This document shows positions 47,497 through 60,092 of a DNA stretch of 64,000 nt, piece by piece. A program made the translations under genes and the position numbers. Location: contig OY756958.1 in NCBI GenBank assembly GCA_963580455.1, positions 22,146,501 to 22,210,500 on the forward strand. The letters run 5' to 3'. The notes under the pieces were generated by a model. It was given only the letters and a program-made list of their open reading frames with translations. It was not told where the DNA came from and ran no database searches. Every line of letters begins with the position of its first letter. Within the stretch, counting starts at the first letter, position 1. This DNA comes from Euonymus europaeus. Lineage: Eukaryota > Streptophyta > Magnoliopsida > Celastrales > Celastraceae.

Positions 47497-50305
47497 ATGG
47501 CTTGCCTTTCCTGGCCTCCCAATGTCAGAGCAATTCATGTTGCCATTTTTATTGTTGTTGTCTCCTCTCATTTGAGACATATTGTTAATGGGGCCTCCAC
47601 TCCGACGGTGATTGACTCCCCTTTGTTGACACAAAAAATCGCCACTAATCGCACGATTAAGGTTGATATCAATGGCGATGGCCATTTTAAATCCATCCAA
47701 GCAGCCATTGATTCGGTTCCCGAAGGAAATGGTAATTGGGTTATCATCCACGTAAGGAAAGGAATTTACAGGTAATTAACAAATATGATCGACTCTTACA
47801 TTGGTAACATTGTGATATATGTGGTTCATGGTCGACTTATAGAGGTGCAATTTAAAGATCGCACTTTCATATGGGTGTAAAGTCTACGTGCATGCTCTCG
47901 AATCCGCATACCATGAGAGTTGTTTATTTTTTTTAACATTGGTAATAATTGTGGTTTGAAAATTGAACAATGCATGTAATATTTTTAGTCTAGCTGGTTT
48001 GGTTTCCCATCATCATAATAGTTTTACCAATACAGTTGCACCTAATCAAGTCATTTAATGATATCACAAGATGAGTGTTGTAAGAGTAATGTTACATCTG
48101 TCAAAAAAATTATTTTGTACTTCGAAAAAAACTAATCATTTTACTCTAAAAGATTTATGTGACACGTGAAATAGTCATTGATGATAAATATATTGTGGGG
48201 TTCACTTTACATCAAACTCTTTATAAATAGGGGACATTTTGAGAATCTTAAACATTATCCGTATATTTTTGGAATTTAAATAATTAATCATTTAAAATTA
48301 ATATCAAAAATATATTTAAATAAAAATTAATATTAAAAATATCCTCTATTAGAAATAGCGTTATGCCCAAACAGGGTAGACAAACATGGTGATGTATGTG
48401 ATTTTGATTACAACATGTGACATTTGGTTGGCAGAGAAAAGGTTTTGATTCCAGTGAATAAGCCCTACATATTTCTGAGAGGGAACGGGAGAGGAAGGAC
48501 TGCCATCGTCTGGTCTCAATCCTCATCTGATAACATTGAATCTGCAACTTTTCGAGTGGAAGCTCCTCACTCCATTGCCTTTGGTATAAGCTTCAAGGTG
48601 CACAGAATACTTTTTGTTCCTCTCATATCTTGTATTGATTCAATGATGGAATGATCGGGGGTTTCATTATTTTGATGATTTTTTGGATTCCTAACTCAAG
48701 AAGTGTTAGAAATTTTTTGTAGATTTTAGGTTCTCAATAGCAGGGGAATGTGACATACTAACGATTTGTAGGTAAGGTGTTCGAGAGAATGCCTTTGAAT
48801 GTTCTAGGAAATATAAAATGCGATATGTTATTAAACCGTTGACACTTCACAAAAGAATCACGTCTAACAGTTACAATGCATACGGAATCTCATTCATATT
48901 CGTCATTGTCTTAACATGTTCCCTCTTTGTTCTATCTTCGCCCTGTATTTTGAGAGTTCAAATTAAGCATTTTGATGCTAATTTTATTTCTTGATGTTTT
49001 TTCAACTGTTAAAGAATGAGGCTCCAACTGGGGTTGCCTACACCTCGCAAAATCAGTCGGTGGCAGCGTTTGTGGGTGCGGACATGAATGCATTCTACCA
49101 TTGTGCATTCTACAGCACCCACAACACGCTTTTTGATTACAAAGGCAGGCATTACTATGACAATTGCTACATTCAGGGCTCAATTGATTTCATCTTTGGC
49201 CGTGGCCGGTCTATGTTTCATGTAGGTGTTCAATTGACTTATGAATTTGTGGATCAAAAGACATTAATTTGACCAAAAACTGAAAGTAGTTATTATTACT
49301 GTGTGTGTGTGTGGATGCAGAGTTGTGAGATCTTTGTGATTGCAGACAAGAGAATATCGATTCATGGTTCAATCACAGCTCAAAATAGGGAAGACGCAAG
49401 TGACAATAGTGGGTTTGTTTTTGTGAAAGGGAAGGTTTATGGTGTTGGCGATGTTTACCTGGGAAGAGCAAAAGGTGCCTACTCCAGGACCATTTTTGCC
49501 AAGACGTACTTGTCTAGAACAATTGTGCCCCTAGGCTGGACAAAATGGAGTTATGATGGTAGCACAGAGTAAGACATTCTAATCTTCCTTACATTTTTAT
49601 TGTGATTCTGGCTTGATAATGGACGAAGTGTTGTCACCTTTTCCGCATGCACCAGCCCTCATGGTTTTATTGTTTAGTTACCTGTTAAACTATTACTTCA
49701 ACCGAATTTAGTTGACATTTTGGATGAGGGAATATCTATTCATTTTGAGTATATTTCTGACAACACCTTCCGAAGATTTTTGGCAGCGTTGGTCCGAATT
49801 AACATATTTAGGCACATAAATGATCGTCAAATATGGTCTGGATGTCGTTTAAACTTTTCATTTCCTTTAGACCTATATGATTTGTGAATCAGAATACACT
49901 CTCCAGTCTCCACTTCATTTGTTTCTTTTATATTTTGAATCACAACCACCATGAGAATCGAGATTTCGCTTTTTGGCTGAAAACTTGGACATAATTTTTC
50001 AGAAAACAAACATGAAAGACAATTTTTTGTTCCTGTCATCTTTTCATAAACTGAACAAGAGAAACAAACCAGATTCTTTTTGAGCCTTGGTTACTTTTTC
50101 CTTCTCTCATTATCTTCTTCTAGCACTAACACAGCTGTGAAATGAAAACAGTAACCTCTACCAAGCAGAGTACCATTGCCGTGGACCTGGAGCTGAGACC
50201 GACAAGCGTGCTCCCTGGTCGAAGCAACTCACTGAAGAAGAGGCGGAGAATTTCATGTCCATAGACTTCGTAGATGGCAAGAATTGGCTGCCGGTTTGGC
50301 TATGA
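47497..50305 (+). CDS. Pectinesterase-like protein without pro-region, altered active site
   Basis: Family 8 pectin methylesterase fold, secreted to the wall. Exons 47497-47771, 48435-48597, 49015-49221, 49321-49568 and 50152-50305 join in phase to 348 residues. There is an N-terminal signal peptide and no inhibitor-like pro-domain (type II PME). Visible blocks: DGHFKSIQAAIDSVPEGN, GVAYTSQNQSVA, GRHYYDNCYIQGSIDFIFG with Asp204, YLGRAKGAYSR with Arg264, and LYQAEYHCRGPGA. The usual QDTL block is HNTL: the oxyanion Gln is His182 and the general acid/base Asp is Asn183; the Trp after YLGRP is also missing (Lys266). Hydrolysis by the standard mechanism is therefore doubtful. It resembles the Arabidopsis gene At3g17060, recalled as a neighbour of PRX29. 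Reading frame and splice sites are intact, so it is not simply a pseudogene. Confidence 0.9.
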
Positions 50306-50909
50306 ACTCATTAAGCTCAAAAAGATATGGATGCAGCCAGGCCAAGCCAAGCCAAGCCAAGCCAATCTTTTTAAGTTCCCAATTAAACTATTTTTTCGAT
50401 GAAAATTGTAATGAAATGCTTTACTTGTGAAGTTCAATATAGAGTTTTGTTAGCATTCAGCACAGCGATTTAAATTAGACAATGCAGAAAAGAAACAAAC
50501 GTATCATTCTCACTCTACATGCAACCATTTGGAAAATCATATTTTATGTACAACGTTCTACGTAGACCTACCAACTTTCTCTGATATCATATATCACCAA
50601 CGGAAGACAGAACCCAATCAACGCGACTCTGAATCACACAGCACCAGTTCTGCCAGATTTTTCCAAGATTCTAGTGCTGTCAGTTGATAAACAAATATCA
50701 TACCAATAGACCAATCAGCACAAGATTAGGCAACTCACAGTCACATATGCAACAACTCCTCTCAATTTCTGTAAAGACAATTTCTTCTAACTTTCTTTGT
50801 CTATTGGCAATCTGTTTTGGTCGCTTGCTCTCATAAGCCCCAAATGCAGGGTTTTTTTATGCTTCATTTCTAATGGAAGAACGACACGACACAAGCACAT
50901 GCGTACGTT
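50306..50909. other. Convergent 3' region between pectinesterase and kinase genes
   Basis: Holds the 3' UTRs of both genes. A GCCAAGCCAAGCCAAGCC short tandem run is at about 50341-50362. No further gene. Confidence 0.55.
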
Positions 50910-52876
50910 CTATGACTCCTTTGGGGTGCCATGTCCAGCTGTGGACCTGGCTGCCTGGATTTGAATGGTGCATTGCCTCTGCAGATCCCTGAGCTTCTCA
51001 ATAATTTCCTTGAAGGTTGGCCGACACTGTGGATCACTAGTTTACATCCACATATTGGCCATGATCAAGGTCACAATCAAAGTGAGTGTAATTATGACAA
51101 AACGCAGATGATAAAACAAAATATTAAACCTTTGAATATGCTAAACATCGATATCAAACAACCATGCCGACCTAAACACTTGCATATTAAACTACCTTAA
51201 CCACTACAAATGGACTAGCAAAAGATAATGAAGCCACAAATCTTATTCAAAACCAATTAAAAAGTCAAATGGCCAACCTCAGCAGAATGTCTCGTCTTAA
51301 TAGACAACAAAAACATATGAATTTAAAACAACCACTTGGGCATGAATCACCCACTTATTGCTCTATTTATTGGCCACAGCTGTGATCCACGAGCAATTGA
51401 AGGAGGGAAAAAATAGATAAAAAAAACACACAATAGTAATAAATATAAAGGAAAAAAATAATAATTAAGCACCTGTGCCAGCAACTCTCGATTATAGAAG
51501 CCCAATGCGGATCCACATCTTTTGGGATCTCCAACCTTTGGTTCATGAACCCCACAGCTCCAATAACCTGCAGGGTATTTTGAGAGATTCCAACTTTCTT
51601 TGTCTCTCTAGAAAATTTTCCAATAAAAAACTATACCTGCATTGAGTTGAGACTATCCCAGGGTATCTTCTCAGTGGCAAGCTCCCACAATACGACTCCG
51701 TAGCTGTAAACATCAGACCTAATTGTTCCATGACAGAAAAAATGAATGTCAGCTCAGGCATAGGGTATTGGGGAGAGTGGTTGATTGAATGTATCTTGTT
51801 CAAAGAGATGAACGTACTTCTCATCTGAGGGTTCGTTGCGAAGAACCTCTGGCGCCATCCATTGAGGCTATAACAGGATTGGGGTTCAACAGATTAGATT
51901 GACAAGACTGAAATAACCAACGGAAGGTAGATGGAAAAAAAAACACATGACGAGACATGCCAAAAAAAAAAAACCACCGTTCCTCTTCCTGTCTTAGTCG
52001 TGATGTATGTTTCATGCTTAAGGCGAGACATGCCAAAATCACCGACCTGTGAAGCTGAGAACTGGATTAATTTTTCCTTCAATTAAAAGCAAAGGCAAAA
52101 GGGAGTCCAAAAGAAAGCCTTCAAAGAGTACAACAATAAAACTGGAAAGGAAAAATATATTGGCATAATTACTGGCAGACCTTCACTGTCCAGTTCCTAT
52201 CAACAAGAAGATTCGATGACTTCAAATCACGATGAATGATAGGTGGATTGCAATGATGAAGATAGTTCATACCCCGTGCCTGTAAGGAAGATTAATCACT
52301 AAAATAATGCATGAATTACACTACAAAGGAGATATTACCTAAAATTACTAGTTAACAAAATAATGTGTGCATCATCATAAAAATAAAAGAGATGTACAGA
52401 TACTAAATAATTGAGTACTTACTACATCCAGGGCCATATGAATGCACCGTCTCCAATCTAGTTTGGAAGTGCTTCTCTGTAGTAAACGAAACAAACTTCC
52501 ACTGCATTTTAAGGAAAGAGGAGATGCCAGTCAGCCAGAAGTAGAATGGAATTAAGAAATTCTGGTCCAACCGAAACAATCAATTTAAATACCGCTCCTC
52601 CGGATTTTTTTTGGGTAGGTGGCACAGTAAAAAGAAAGGTTGGATAGTTTGTATAAGTAGATTTTCAAAACAAAAAATGGAGACATACCGAGGAAGGAAC
52701 TCCGTAACAATACAGAGACGCTGCGGCGAAGTCACAGCTCCCATGAACAACAGAACATTTGGATGTCGAAGTCTCTTCATAACTGAAACCTACAGAAAAT
52801 TTGGACGTTGAGGTCTCTTCATAGCTTATTCACTGATAGATAACAGGAATACATATGAAAGCACAAGAAAATGCCT

Positions 52877-52935
<59 letters not shown>

Positions 52936-55785
52936 ATAGGGAGAGATCCATCCATGTCCAAAAGCAGATTGACTTCAAATAAGAAATAAGAATGAATTGA
53001 TAATTTTTTTAAAGAAACCACGAATTAACGACATAAACGTGAACATACATTCAATTCTGTGTTTATCTGAATATTACTAATAAAGAATGCAAGAAAAAGA
53101 AAACCCACCTCTTGTCTAAAGGAATGTATAACATCATCTGAATAGTCTTGCTCAGAGAATACCTTGACAGCAACATCCTGCAATTACAAGGACACTATTA
53201 AACAAGACAGAACTAATTAAATGACCACGGTATACTGCAACTTCTTTCCGTTTTCCTTCCAGTATAAGAACAATTTAAGCTTATGAAAAATCCCACTAGA
53301 CAGAGCAGCATTATAATTTGCTAAAATGGAGTCAAACAAAGGAGGTATAAATGCAAGTTCTGATTAATTTGTGAGACATAGATCCATGCATTACATGATG
53401 ATATGGAACCAGGAAATAGAAGCATGTGTAGCAAGATGGTACAAAAAAATGAATCCAAGATATTACAAGCTAGCATTTCAAATATCATCCTATCAACGTT
53501 TTATATGGTTCAATGGAAACCAACAATGTGAAATTTGCAATGATTAGTATAGATTCATGCATGTTGCATTTGTTCATAAACTCGGAAGCAAGGCTATGAC
53601 AAGGAAAAGGAAGAGCAAAAGAACATACTGATCCATACCACAGGCCATGATACACAGTTCCACAAGAACCTGCGGCAGCAGAAGGGAGGAACAGAAAACC
53701 GAGGATCAGAATAATAACCAAGAAGAACATACTCGTAATGAATGAACAATGATATCTGGATATCAATGTAAATAGCCACAATCTTTACAGTAAGAATTAA
53801 ATTCTGGAATCTCTGAGAGACGTTTAGTGATTTTGGTCAACAACACTAGTATTATTTATGGACTTAAAAGAACATTAAGACATCAGTTCTAAAAGTAGGA
53901 AGTAAAAACACACTACAGCTAACCACATAGGATTGGAAGATGATCACCTTGCCCAATTTTTTCTCCAATAGTCAAGTCTTCCCACAAGATTTCGCAATCC
54001 AAGCAGTCAGTGTCCATGTCCACCTTGTAAACAACACTGCTTTTGGTACTGCTACAGCTGCTGACACTGCTTGTGCTGTTAACATTAGCAGACGACGTCC
54101 AGGAGCTTGAGGCCTCATTATTGGCAGGTCGATTGTTTTCATCCAACTGTGTTTCAAGTTTGACACCAGCAGATGGACTCCTATCATTCATTGGCTCATT
54201 CCCTTGTTCATTGTGCAACCAAGGCAACACAAAACGTGTAGTCTGCGCATCTTGCCCATCACGTTCATTGCCTTTCCATGGCCATGATAATCTCTTCGTA
54301 CCAATCCATTCTTCTGCCTTGGAGGTAATGATCTTGTGAATTGCAGGTTTTCCATCACCTTCGTCACCAGAACCCCTGGAGGGTTTAACCGGGGTTTTCT
54401 CATCTACATGTGAAAATACACCAAAAGGAGATGGATGTACATTTCCGCTTGGGGTACTGTCTCCACTTGAATTAGCATCCTTCCTGTGGTCTGCGAGAGC
54501 ATCATCAGCAGACTCACGGCTACCTCCGCTCCCTCCTACAAGATTCATGAAATTGTCTCCTGTCCGAATCTTTGACTTGACTTTGTTGCTCATCTTGGAT
54601 GCCTGTTTTGGTATTCCCAACAGTTAAGATACAGTACATTTCAATATATCAAGTGAACAACAAAACTAAGAGACTAACCAAATTTGTTATTTTCGATGTA
54701 ATCGCAACTTGTAAAGGCTGCTGAGGATCAAGACCAAGTGTACTTGTTACGAGATTTCTAGGCCGGCTAAAGCTTGAATCTGTTTCCGAGTTCCTTCCAC
54801 CCAGAAATCCAACGCTCATTTCTTGAAAAGACTGTGAATCACTAGATACACAGATTATTCCAATCAAAGTACCATCATCATCAAAGAAAGGAGTATTGGT
54901 CGCAACTGCCATGAATCTCTCCCCACGTTTGTTCTTGACAGGGAACTTCCCTGTCCAGCTTTCGCCCATAGAAACCCGATGGACTATATTATTTGCTACA
55001 GAAAAATCCTGGGGATCTATAAGCAGGTCAATGTTATCTCGTCCTAAAGCCTCCGCCGCAGAATAACCATAGAGGTGCTCAGCTGTTCGGTTCCTGCAAA
55101 AAATTGAAAAAATCCTAAGAAAACTAATTCGGATACCGCAATAAAAACTGAAACTAAGCCTCTTAACAATAATTAAAATCTCATTTCATACTAATTAGCT
55201 AAAGTTTCATGTTGAAAGATGATCATTCTAACCAAATTAAGTATCCAACGAGGGAACAAAAAAGAACAATTAGTCAAAACTGAACATAGAAAGAAATACA
55301 AAATTAACAGAAAACAAGACGAGCAATACTCACCAATAGATGATGCGACCACTAAGGTCAAATATGTGCACAGATTGTCCCATGGACTGCAATAAATTCA
55401 AGTACTGTCTATCAGTGAAATTCATAGCAGAAGGTCCACCATTACCTCCACCACCACTGGCACTATCAGCTCCTACGGCACTAGCATTATTAATTGTATC
55501 GCGACTTCCCCTGCTCTCTCTTTGAGGTGGAGACGAATACCTGAACGAAGAAGAATTCTTCTTCCAGACGGAGATAGATTCTATTCCGCTACCACCGTCT
55601 CTTCTCCTCGGCCCCGACCGTCGCGGTGATATGGAATGCGACCTCTGTCGTTGCTGTTGCTGATCCTCTTCCCAAATGTTTGCGTGGAAGACTTTAAGCT
55701 TAGACAACACATCTTGGAGGTGCACGTGTGCCACCTCCAAGTCTTCGATCTTCCTCAGAAGCTCCTCCGCTGGGGGCGTCTCCAT
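50910..55785 (-). CDS. PAS-domain Raf-like MAPKKK, RAF10/11-like
   Basis: Cytosolic or nuclear Ser/Thr kinase of the plant Raf family. Thirteen exons (minus): 55785-55334, 55093-54679, 54602-53948, 53669-53629, 53177-53109, 52789-52689, 52501-52423, 52279-52181, 52046-51978, 51867-51818, 51718-51637, 51567-51473, 51036-50910. They join in phase to 777 residues. N-terminal coiled-coil-like [19 protein letters not shown], a PAS domain at about 121-240 ([37 protein letters not shown]), a Ser-rich linker, then a kinase domain from about 494. Its key residues are G-loop IGQGSCGTV, Lys526 in [14 protein letters not shown] with Asp622, DFG with Asp640, and QWMAPEVL. All catalytic residues are intact. 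PAS plus this kinase type points to RAF10 (At5g49470) or RAF11, linked to ABA signalling and dormancy. The start is the first ATG of exon 1. Confidence 0.94.
52881..52933. repeat. (GA)n microsatellite in kinase intron 5
   Basis: A 53-base uninterrupted GA run, on the plus strand, within the intron between kinase exons 5 and 6. In the transcript it is a CU tract. Likely length-polymorphic. Confidence 0.97.
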
Positions 55786-56701
55786 TAGAGATCAAACTGA
55801 AGCATAATATCTCTCTGTATCTATGAAAACCGTAACTCTTGAAGACTAGTCAATCCAAAGAAGCTCGAAAAGGAGGAACAATCCAATCACTTATCTTCCT
55901 ATTGCTTTTTTATCACTTTGAAAGCTCCCTTTGAGAGTGAGAGGTCTTTTTTTTTCTTCCGGTTTGGTTTTTAAATTTCACAGTCCGGGAATTTCTCCAC
56001 GTCGATAGTCCGGGAATTTCACAGCGGCACTTGATCAACGACCAACAAAGCCGGCGCGTGATAATAAAACGTCAGTTGATGTTTGTTTTACGTTGTCCTC
56101 GTTCGTCACCCTTTCTCACTTTTATTGGGCAGGCCAATGTCCAATCAATGGCAATCCCAGGAATAAAAAATTAGGGAAACTTGATTAGTCATGGAGTGAT
56201 GAATTCAGAGGAGGGATTGAAAGAGGCTGCTCCGAAATTTCTTAGGACATTGGATTTAGACATTATAGTTTTAGGATTAAATTATGAGTAGTGCTAAATA
56301 GCTCAAGTTTATGTAACCCAACAATTAATTTAAGTCTATATGATATGTTTGTAAGTAAATGACATGGAAAATTAAAATTTTGAAAAACAAAATATCTCAT
56401 TTGAAAAACTCACAGCACATGTTTTGTAAGCAAATGACATGGAACACATTTTTTTATTTTTTTTCTTAAATAAAATTTTAAAACACTTTATCTCTTAAAA
56501 TACATATTAGATTTCGAAAAAAATTACGCATCCATAATCAGCAAGTAAAGATCTATCCAACAAGATATATCATCAATAGGTTTTAATCACTCATTCTTAA
56601 TTATGTTGTTTTTAATTACATTGTTTTTAATTGCATTGTTTTTTTATACTAATATGTGGGTTACGTAGGTTCTAGTGTTTATTTATGGGTACCGATATGA
56701 G

Positions 56702-56910
56702 CTTGTATATCGAATTTTCTTACTGTAACCTAAACAATAAGTGTTAAACCCTAAGAGGAACGGATTCGCTAAACTCTAACGAGATCGTGTATCGGATTTT
56801 CATGTTGTAACCTAAACAATAAGTGTTATAAACCCCAAGGAGAACGAATTCGCTAAACCCTAACAGGCTCGTGTAGCGGATTTCAATTTTGTAACCTAAA
56901 AGACTCAGTT
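56702..56910. repeat. Tandem repeat, about 83-bp unit, with telobox-like motifs
   Basis: About 2.5 copies of a unit containing TAACCTAAACAATAAGTGTT and TTCGCTAAACYCTAAC. TAACCTAAA starts near 56726, 56808 and 56892, so the period is 82-84 bases. AAACCCTAA-type motifs recur and continue in degraded form to about 57000. Confidence 0.8.
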
Positions 56911-58065
56911 TCACTAAATCTCGACGGATTCATTACAAAATCCTAAATGTCTCAAGTGCTAAACCTTAGGGTTCTAACTATTATACTCTAACGAGTTCAG
57001 ATACTCAACATACTTTCAATAAAAATGCAAAAAAATAATGAATATATATTAAACTATCATAATATAATAAAATTTCAGATTGAATAAACACTTTACACAT
57101 CATATATATGAATTACATTATTTTTAAAAATAATGTAATTGAAAAAACGCAATAAAAACTATAGACAATGGGTCTTATTAGAAAGATTTTTACACGTTGA
57201 GTTCGAATATGTAATTTTTTTTTGAAATCTAACATATATTTTGAGAGATAAAACGTTTTAAAGGTCCGTTTATGGAAAAGATAAATAAAAGCTAATTTTT
57301 TTAAAAAAAATCCAACATGGCACACCAACAAGGAGTGCCATGTAGACTTGGGTTGAGTTGGGCTAATAAAAGTTGGGTTCCATAACATTTTTGTATAAAA
57401 AATCAGGTCATATTATCATTCATGTCATCAAAACATGTCTATTAATATAGCCACATCAACAAAACATAAATCATTATACATTTTTTCCATTTTCTATTAA
57501 CAAAATATTTATTTTTTTCATTCTCTAATCTATTCTCTAACAAAACTATACCAAAATTAATATTGGGTCTCACATATTTTATAAAAAGTCAATCCACATT
57601 CTCATTCATATCGCCAAAACATATCTTTCAATACAGTCACATCAATAAAAATACACATTCTCATACATTATTCATTCATCCCCTTAAAAACTCCCAATTA
57701 CAATTGCCCTGAATTCATTTACTCCTTTGGTTATTATTTTATAGGTGCATTTGTTTTTTACATAGATTGATAAAATTCAATTAATATCATTAAAATAATA
57801 AATTGAATTGATTTTTTTTCTTAATATATCCTTCAACTGTTGTACTCTACTCAAACTTTATTATTGCTAGAATTTAATGTCATTTGCCAATAAAGTTGCA
57901 CAATAAATAATGGAGGATTAGTAAACTAGTGATTTTTTTACTTATTCTCGATAAGAAAGTGGGCTATAATTTGGGACAAACCAAAATAGAAAGGTAGCCT
58001 ATCAAATAGGGACGGATAGAGTACTTATTCGTCGTAATTCATTTTTTTGGAAGAATTTAGGTTAT

Positions 58066-58495
58066 TCTTTAGGGTTTGCTTGGATTAGGGGTTTGAAGGG
58101 TTAAGTAGGGATGATTAAGTGGGATAGTGATTATATAACTTGCTTGGTTTTAAGTGAGAAGGGGTTAGGAGGGTAGTGTAGGCTCGTAGGGGATAAATTT
58201 ATCCCCTACTCTACTCTCATTAAGTGGTGATAATTGTAACTCTTTGATTTGGAGGGTTAGGAGGGTAGAGTAAGGGATAAGTTATTTTAAATGTTTCAAT
58301 TATTTACTCTACCTCAATCTATCTCCATCTACATTCTATCCAAACAAAGTTGATAATTTATACATTAATTAACTCTTACTCTATCCAATCAAGGTAGAGT
58401 TTCATTTAATTACTCTACTCTATTGTACTCTATCACACTTAATTCTCTCTTACGCTACTCCACTTAATCTCACTTTTTTTTATTCAAGTAAGCTT
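58066..58495. mobile_element. Fold-back MITE with a central perfect palindrome
   Basis: Ends pair imperfectly: GTTTGCTTGGATTAGG near 58073 against the reverse complement of the right end near 58495. Subterminal GATTAAGTGGGATAG pairs with GATTAAGTGGAGTAG. Inside lies a perfect 24-base palindrome at 58186-58209 centred on AAATTT, and runs of ACTCTACTCTA-type sequence. Non-coding. Boundaries approximate. Confidence 0.6.
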
Positions 58496-58772
58496 AAATA
58501 TATCTAAAATGGCGGTAACAAAGACTTTAGAATTGATTTATTGAATTCGATTGTTTCTTTTTAAACGATATCACATAAGTTCGTTATTTGTGTTAAAAGT
58601 AGTTGTTGAAGATGGTGATATGGTTGTATGTCTATATAAGTTATATATGGAGTAATTGTCTTCAAAACCTCGCCTCCGACAACATTTTGATCGCTACTCA
58701 AAGATTCAAGTCAAAAGACATAATTTCAATTATTATTATTTTTTTGCATTTCTTAGTCAATGCGATGTCGTT

Positions 58773-58890
58773 TAGCCCTTGTTTGGATGAGAGTATATGC
58801 TAACGTATATTTTCAGACATTCTCAATTTTTACGTTTTACGATAGCTTATATTTTATGGGACATACTCTGATCCAAACGGACTCTTAGCC
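58773..58890. mobile_element. MITE, family copy C (Tourist-like)
   Basis: About 115 bases with ends GCCCTTGTTTGGATGAGAGT and its imperfect inverse (GAGTCCGTTTGGATCAGAGT). The core TTTTTACGTTTTACGATAGC is shared with the MITE at 20683-20803. TTA on both sides could be a 3-bp target duplication, which would suit the PIF/Harbinger (Tourist) class. Confidence 0.7.
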
Positions 58891-59901
58891 TTTCTGCCCG
58901 TTGTTTGATGCAATCCATCTCTTTCAATTGGTGTTATATATTGTCTCTGTCTCACTCTTTTTTTTTATGAACAATAATGCTCTTGCAATTTCTTCTTTTT
59001 TTTCTTTTTTTTAACTATTTTTTTACTTTAAATTTGTTCAGTCAAACTCGCGCACATTTTTTTTCCTTTCAATTGATTAAAAGATAAATTATACCAAAAC
59101 TCATGGTCGCAAAATATTATATTGAAAAGAAAAGAAAAAAGTCAAGTAAATTTTTGTGAAATAGAAGAACGCATGGTCCTCCTTGCATTAATTGCCCTTT
59201 AATGCTCGAAGTCCTTTTGTCGATCGATCTTATCTAATTATTATGGCTTTTAAAGAAAGTTAAATGGTTTAGCTTTTGGAAGCAAGAGAGCTAGTTGGCG
59301 GGCGGATCTATCTTCAAGGCCATGCATGAACAAAGAACAAGTTTTCAGACAGATAGAGAAAATTGGAGGAGTAAAAAACCTCTTGTTCTCTTTCCCAGTA
59401 ATGGAAGAAATATAGACAAGAGAAGCCGCAATATATGAAAATGGAAAGTCCAAAGCTTGAAGATGCTTTGATTGGCAATTTGCATCCTTATTTCTGGGGG
59501 AAGCCTAATATGAAGTTCAATGTTTTTGAACTCCAAGACGTCAACTGGTGTCTGTCTCTTCACAGACAACTTGGGTCAAATGGGCTTTTTGGGAACTTGA
59601 TACGTGGACTATACATACGTATACGTGACGCACCATGTACGCAATTAAGCACTGGTTTCCTTTTAATTAAATTGTTTTAAAATAAAATTTGAAAGTAGTG
59701 AACAATATTATTGCATTGGTCCAATAAAGCTTAAGTGTACGATGCGGCTTGTCGTTGCGATGCAACGATCAAGAAGATAGAGAGAAAGTCGATTAAGCAT
59801 ACTGCGGTCACTGCGATGGTCACAAGCTCTCACTGGAAGGATCGGAACACACAACAATAGCCCAGGATTCCCTTTTTCTAACAAGTGAACTGAATCATAT
59901 G

Positions 59902-60092
59902 TAATCTCAAACCTTACTCTCTTCCCTAACTGAAGAAGTAGAGCAGAAGGCCCATTGGACACCATTCTTTGGGCCTTTAGAGGGTTTGGGGATAAGAGTC
60001 TATATATTCTGGCACTGACAGGCTTCCTTTCAGGAGTAGATTTCGCAAGGAACAGCCTATTCAGTTAGGGAAGAGAGTAAGGTTCGAGATTA
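59902..60092. repeat. 33-bp inverted repeat around a 125-base loop
   Basis: The arm 59902-59934, which contains CCTTACTCTCTTCCCTAACT, is the reverse complement of 60060-60092 with one mismatch. A transcript from either strand could form a ~33-bp near-perfect hairpin. It lies 630-820 bases beyond the phytochrome stop codon. It may be a small fold-back element or a hairpin RNA source; nothing decides between them. Confidence 0.75.

Noticed and set aside
59435..59680. 81-codon plus-strand frame near the phytochrome 3' flank
   Set aside because: No family motif, and an opposite frame of similar quality exists; treated as chance.
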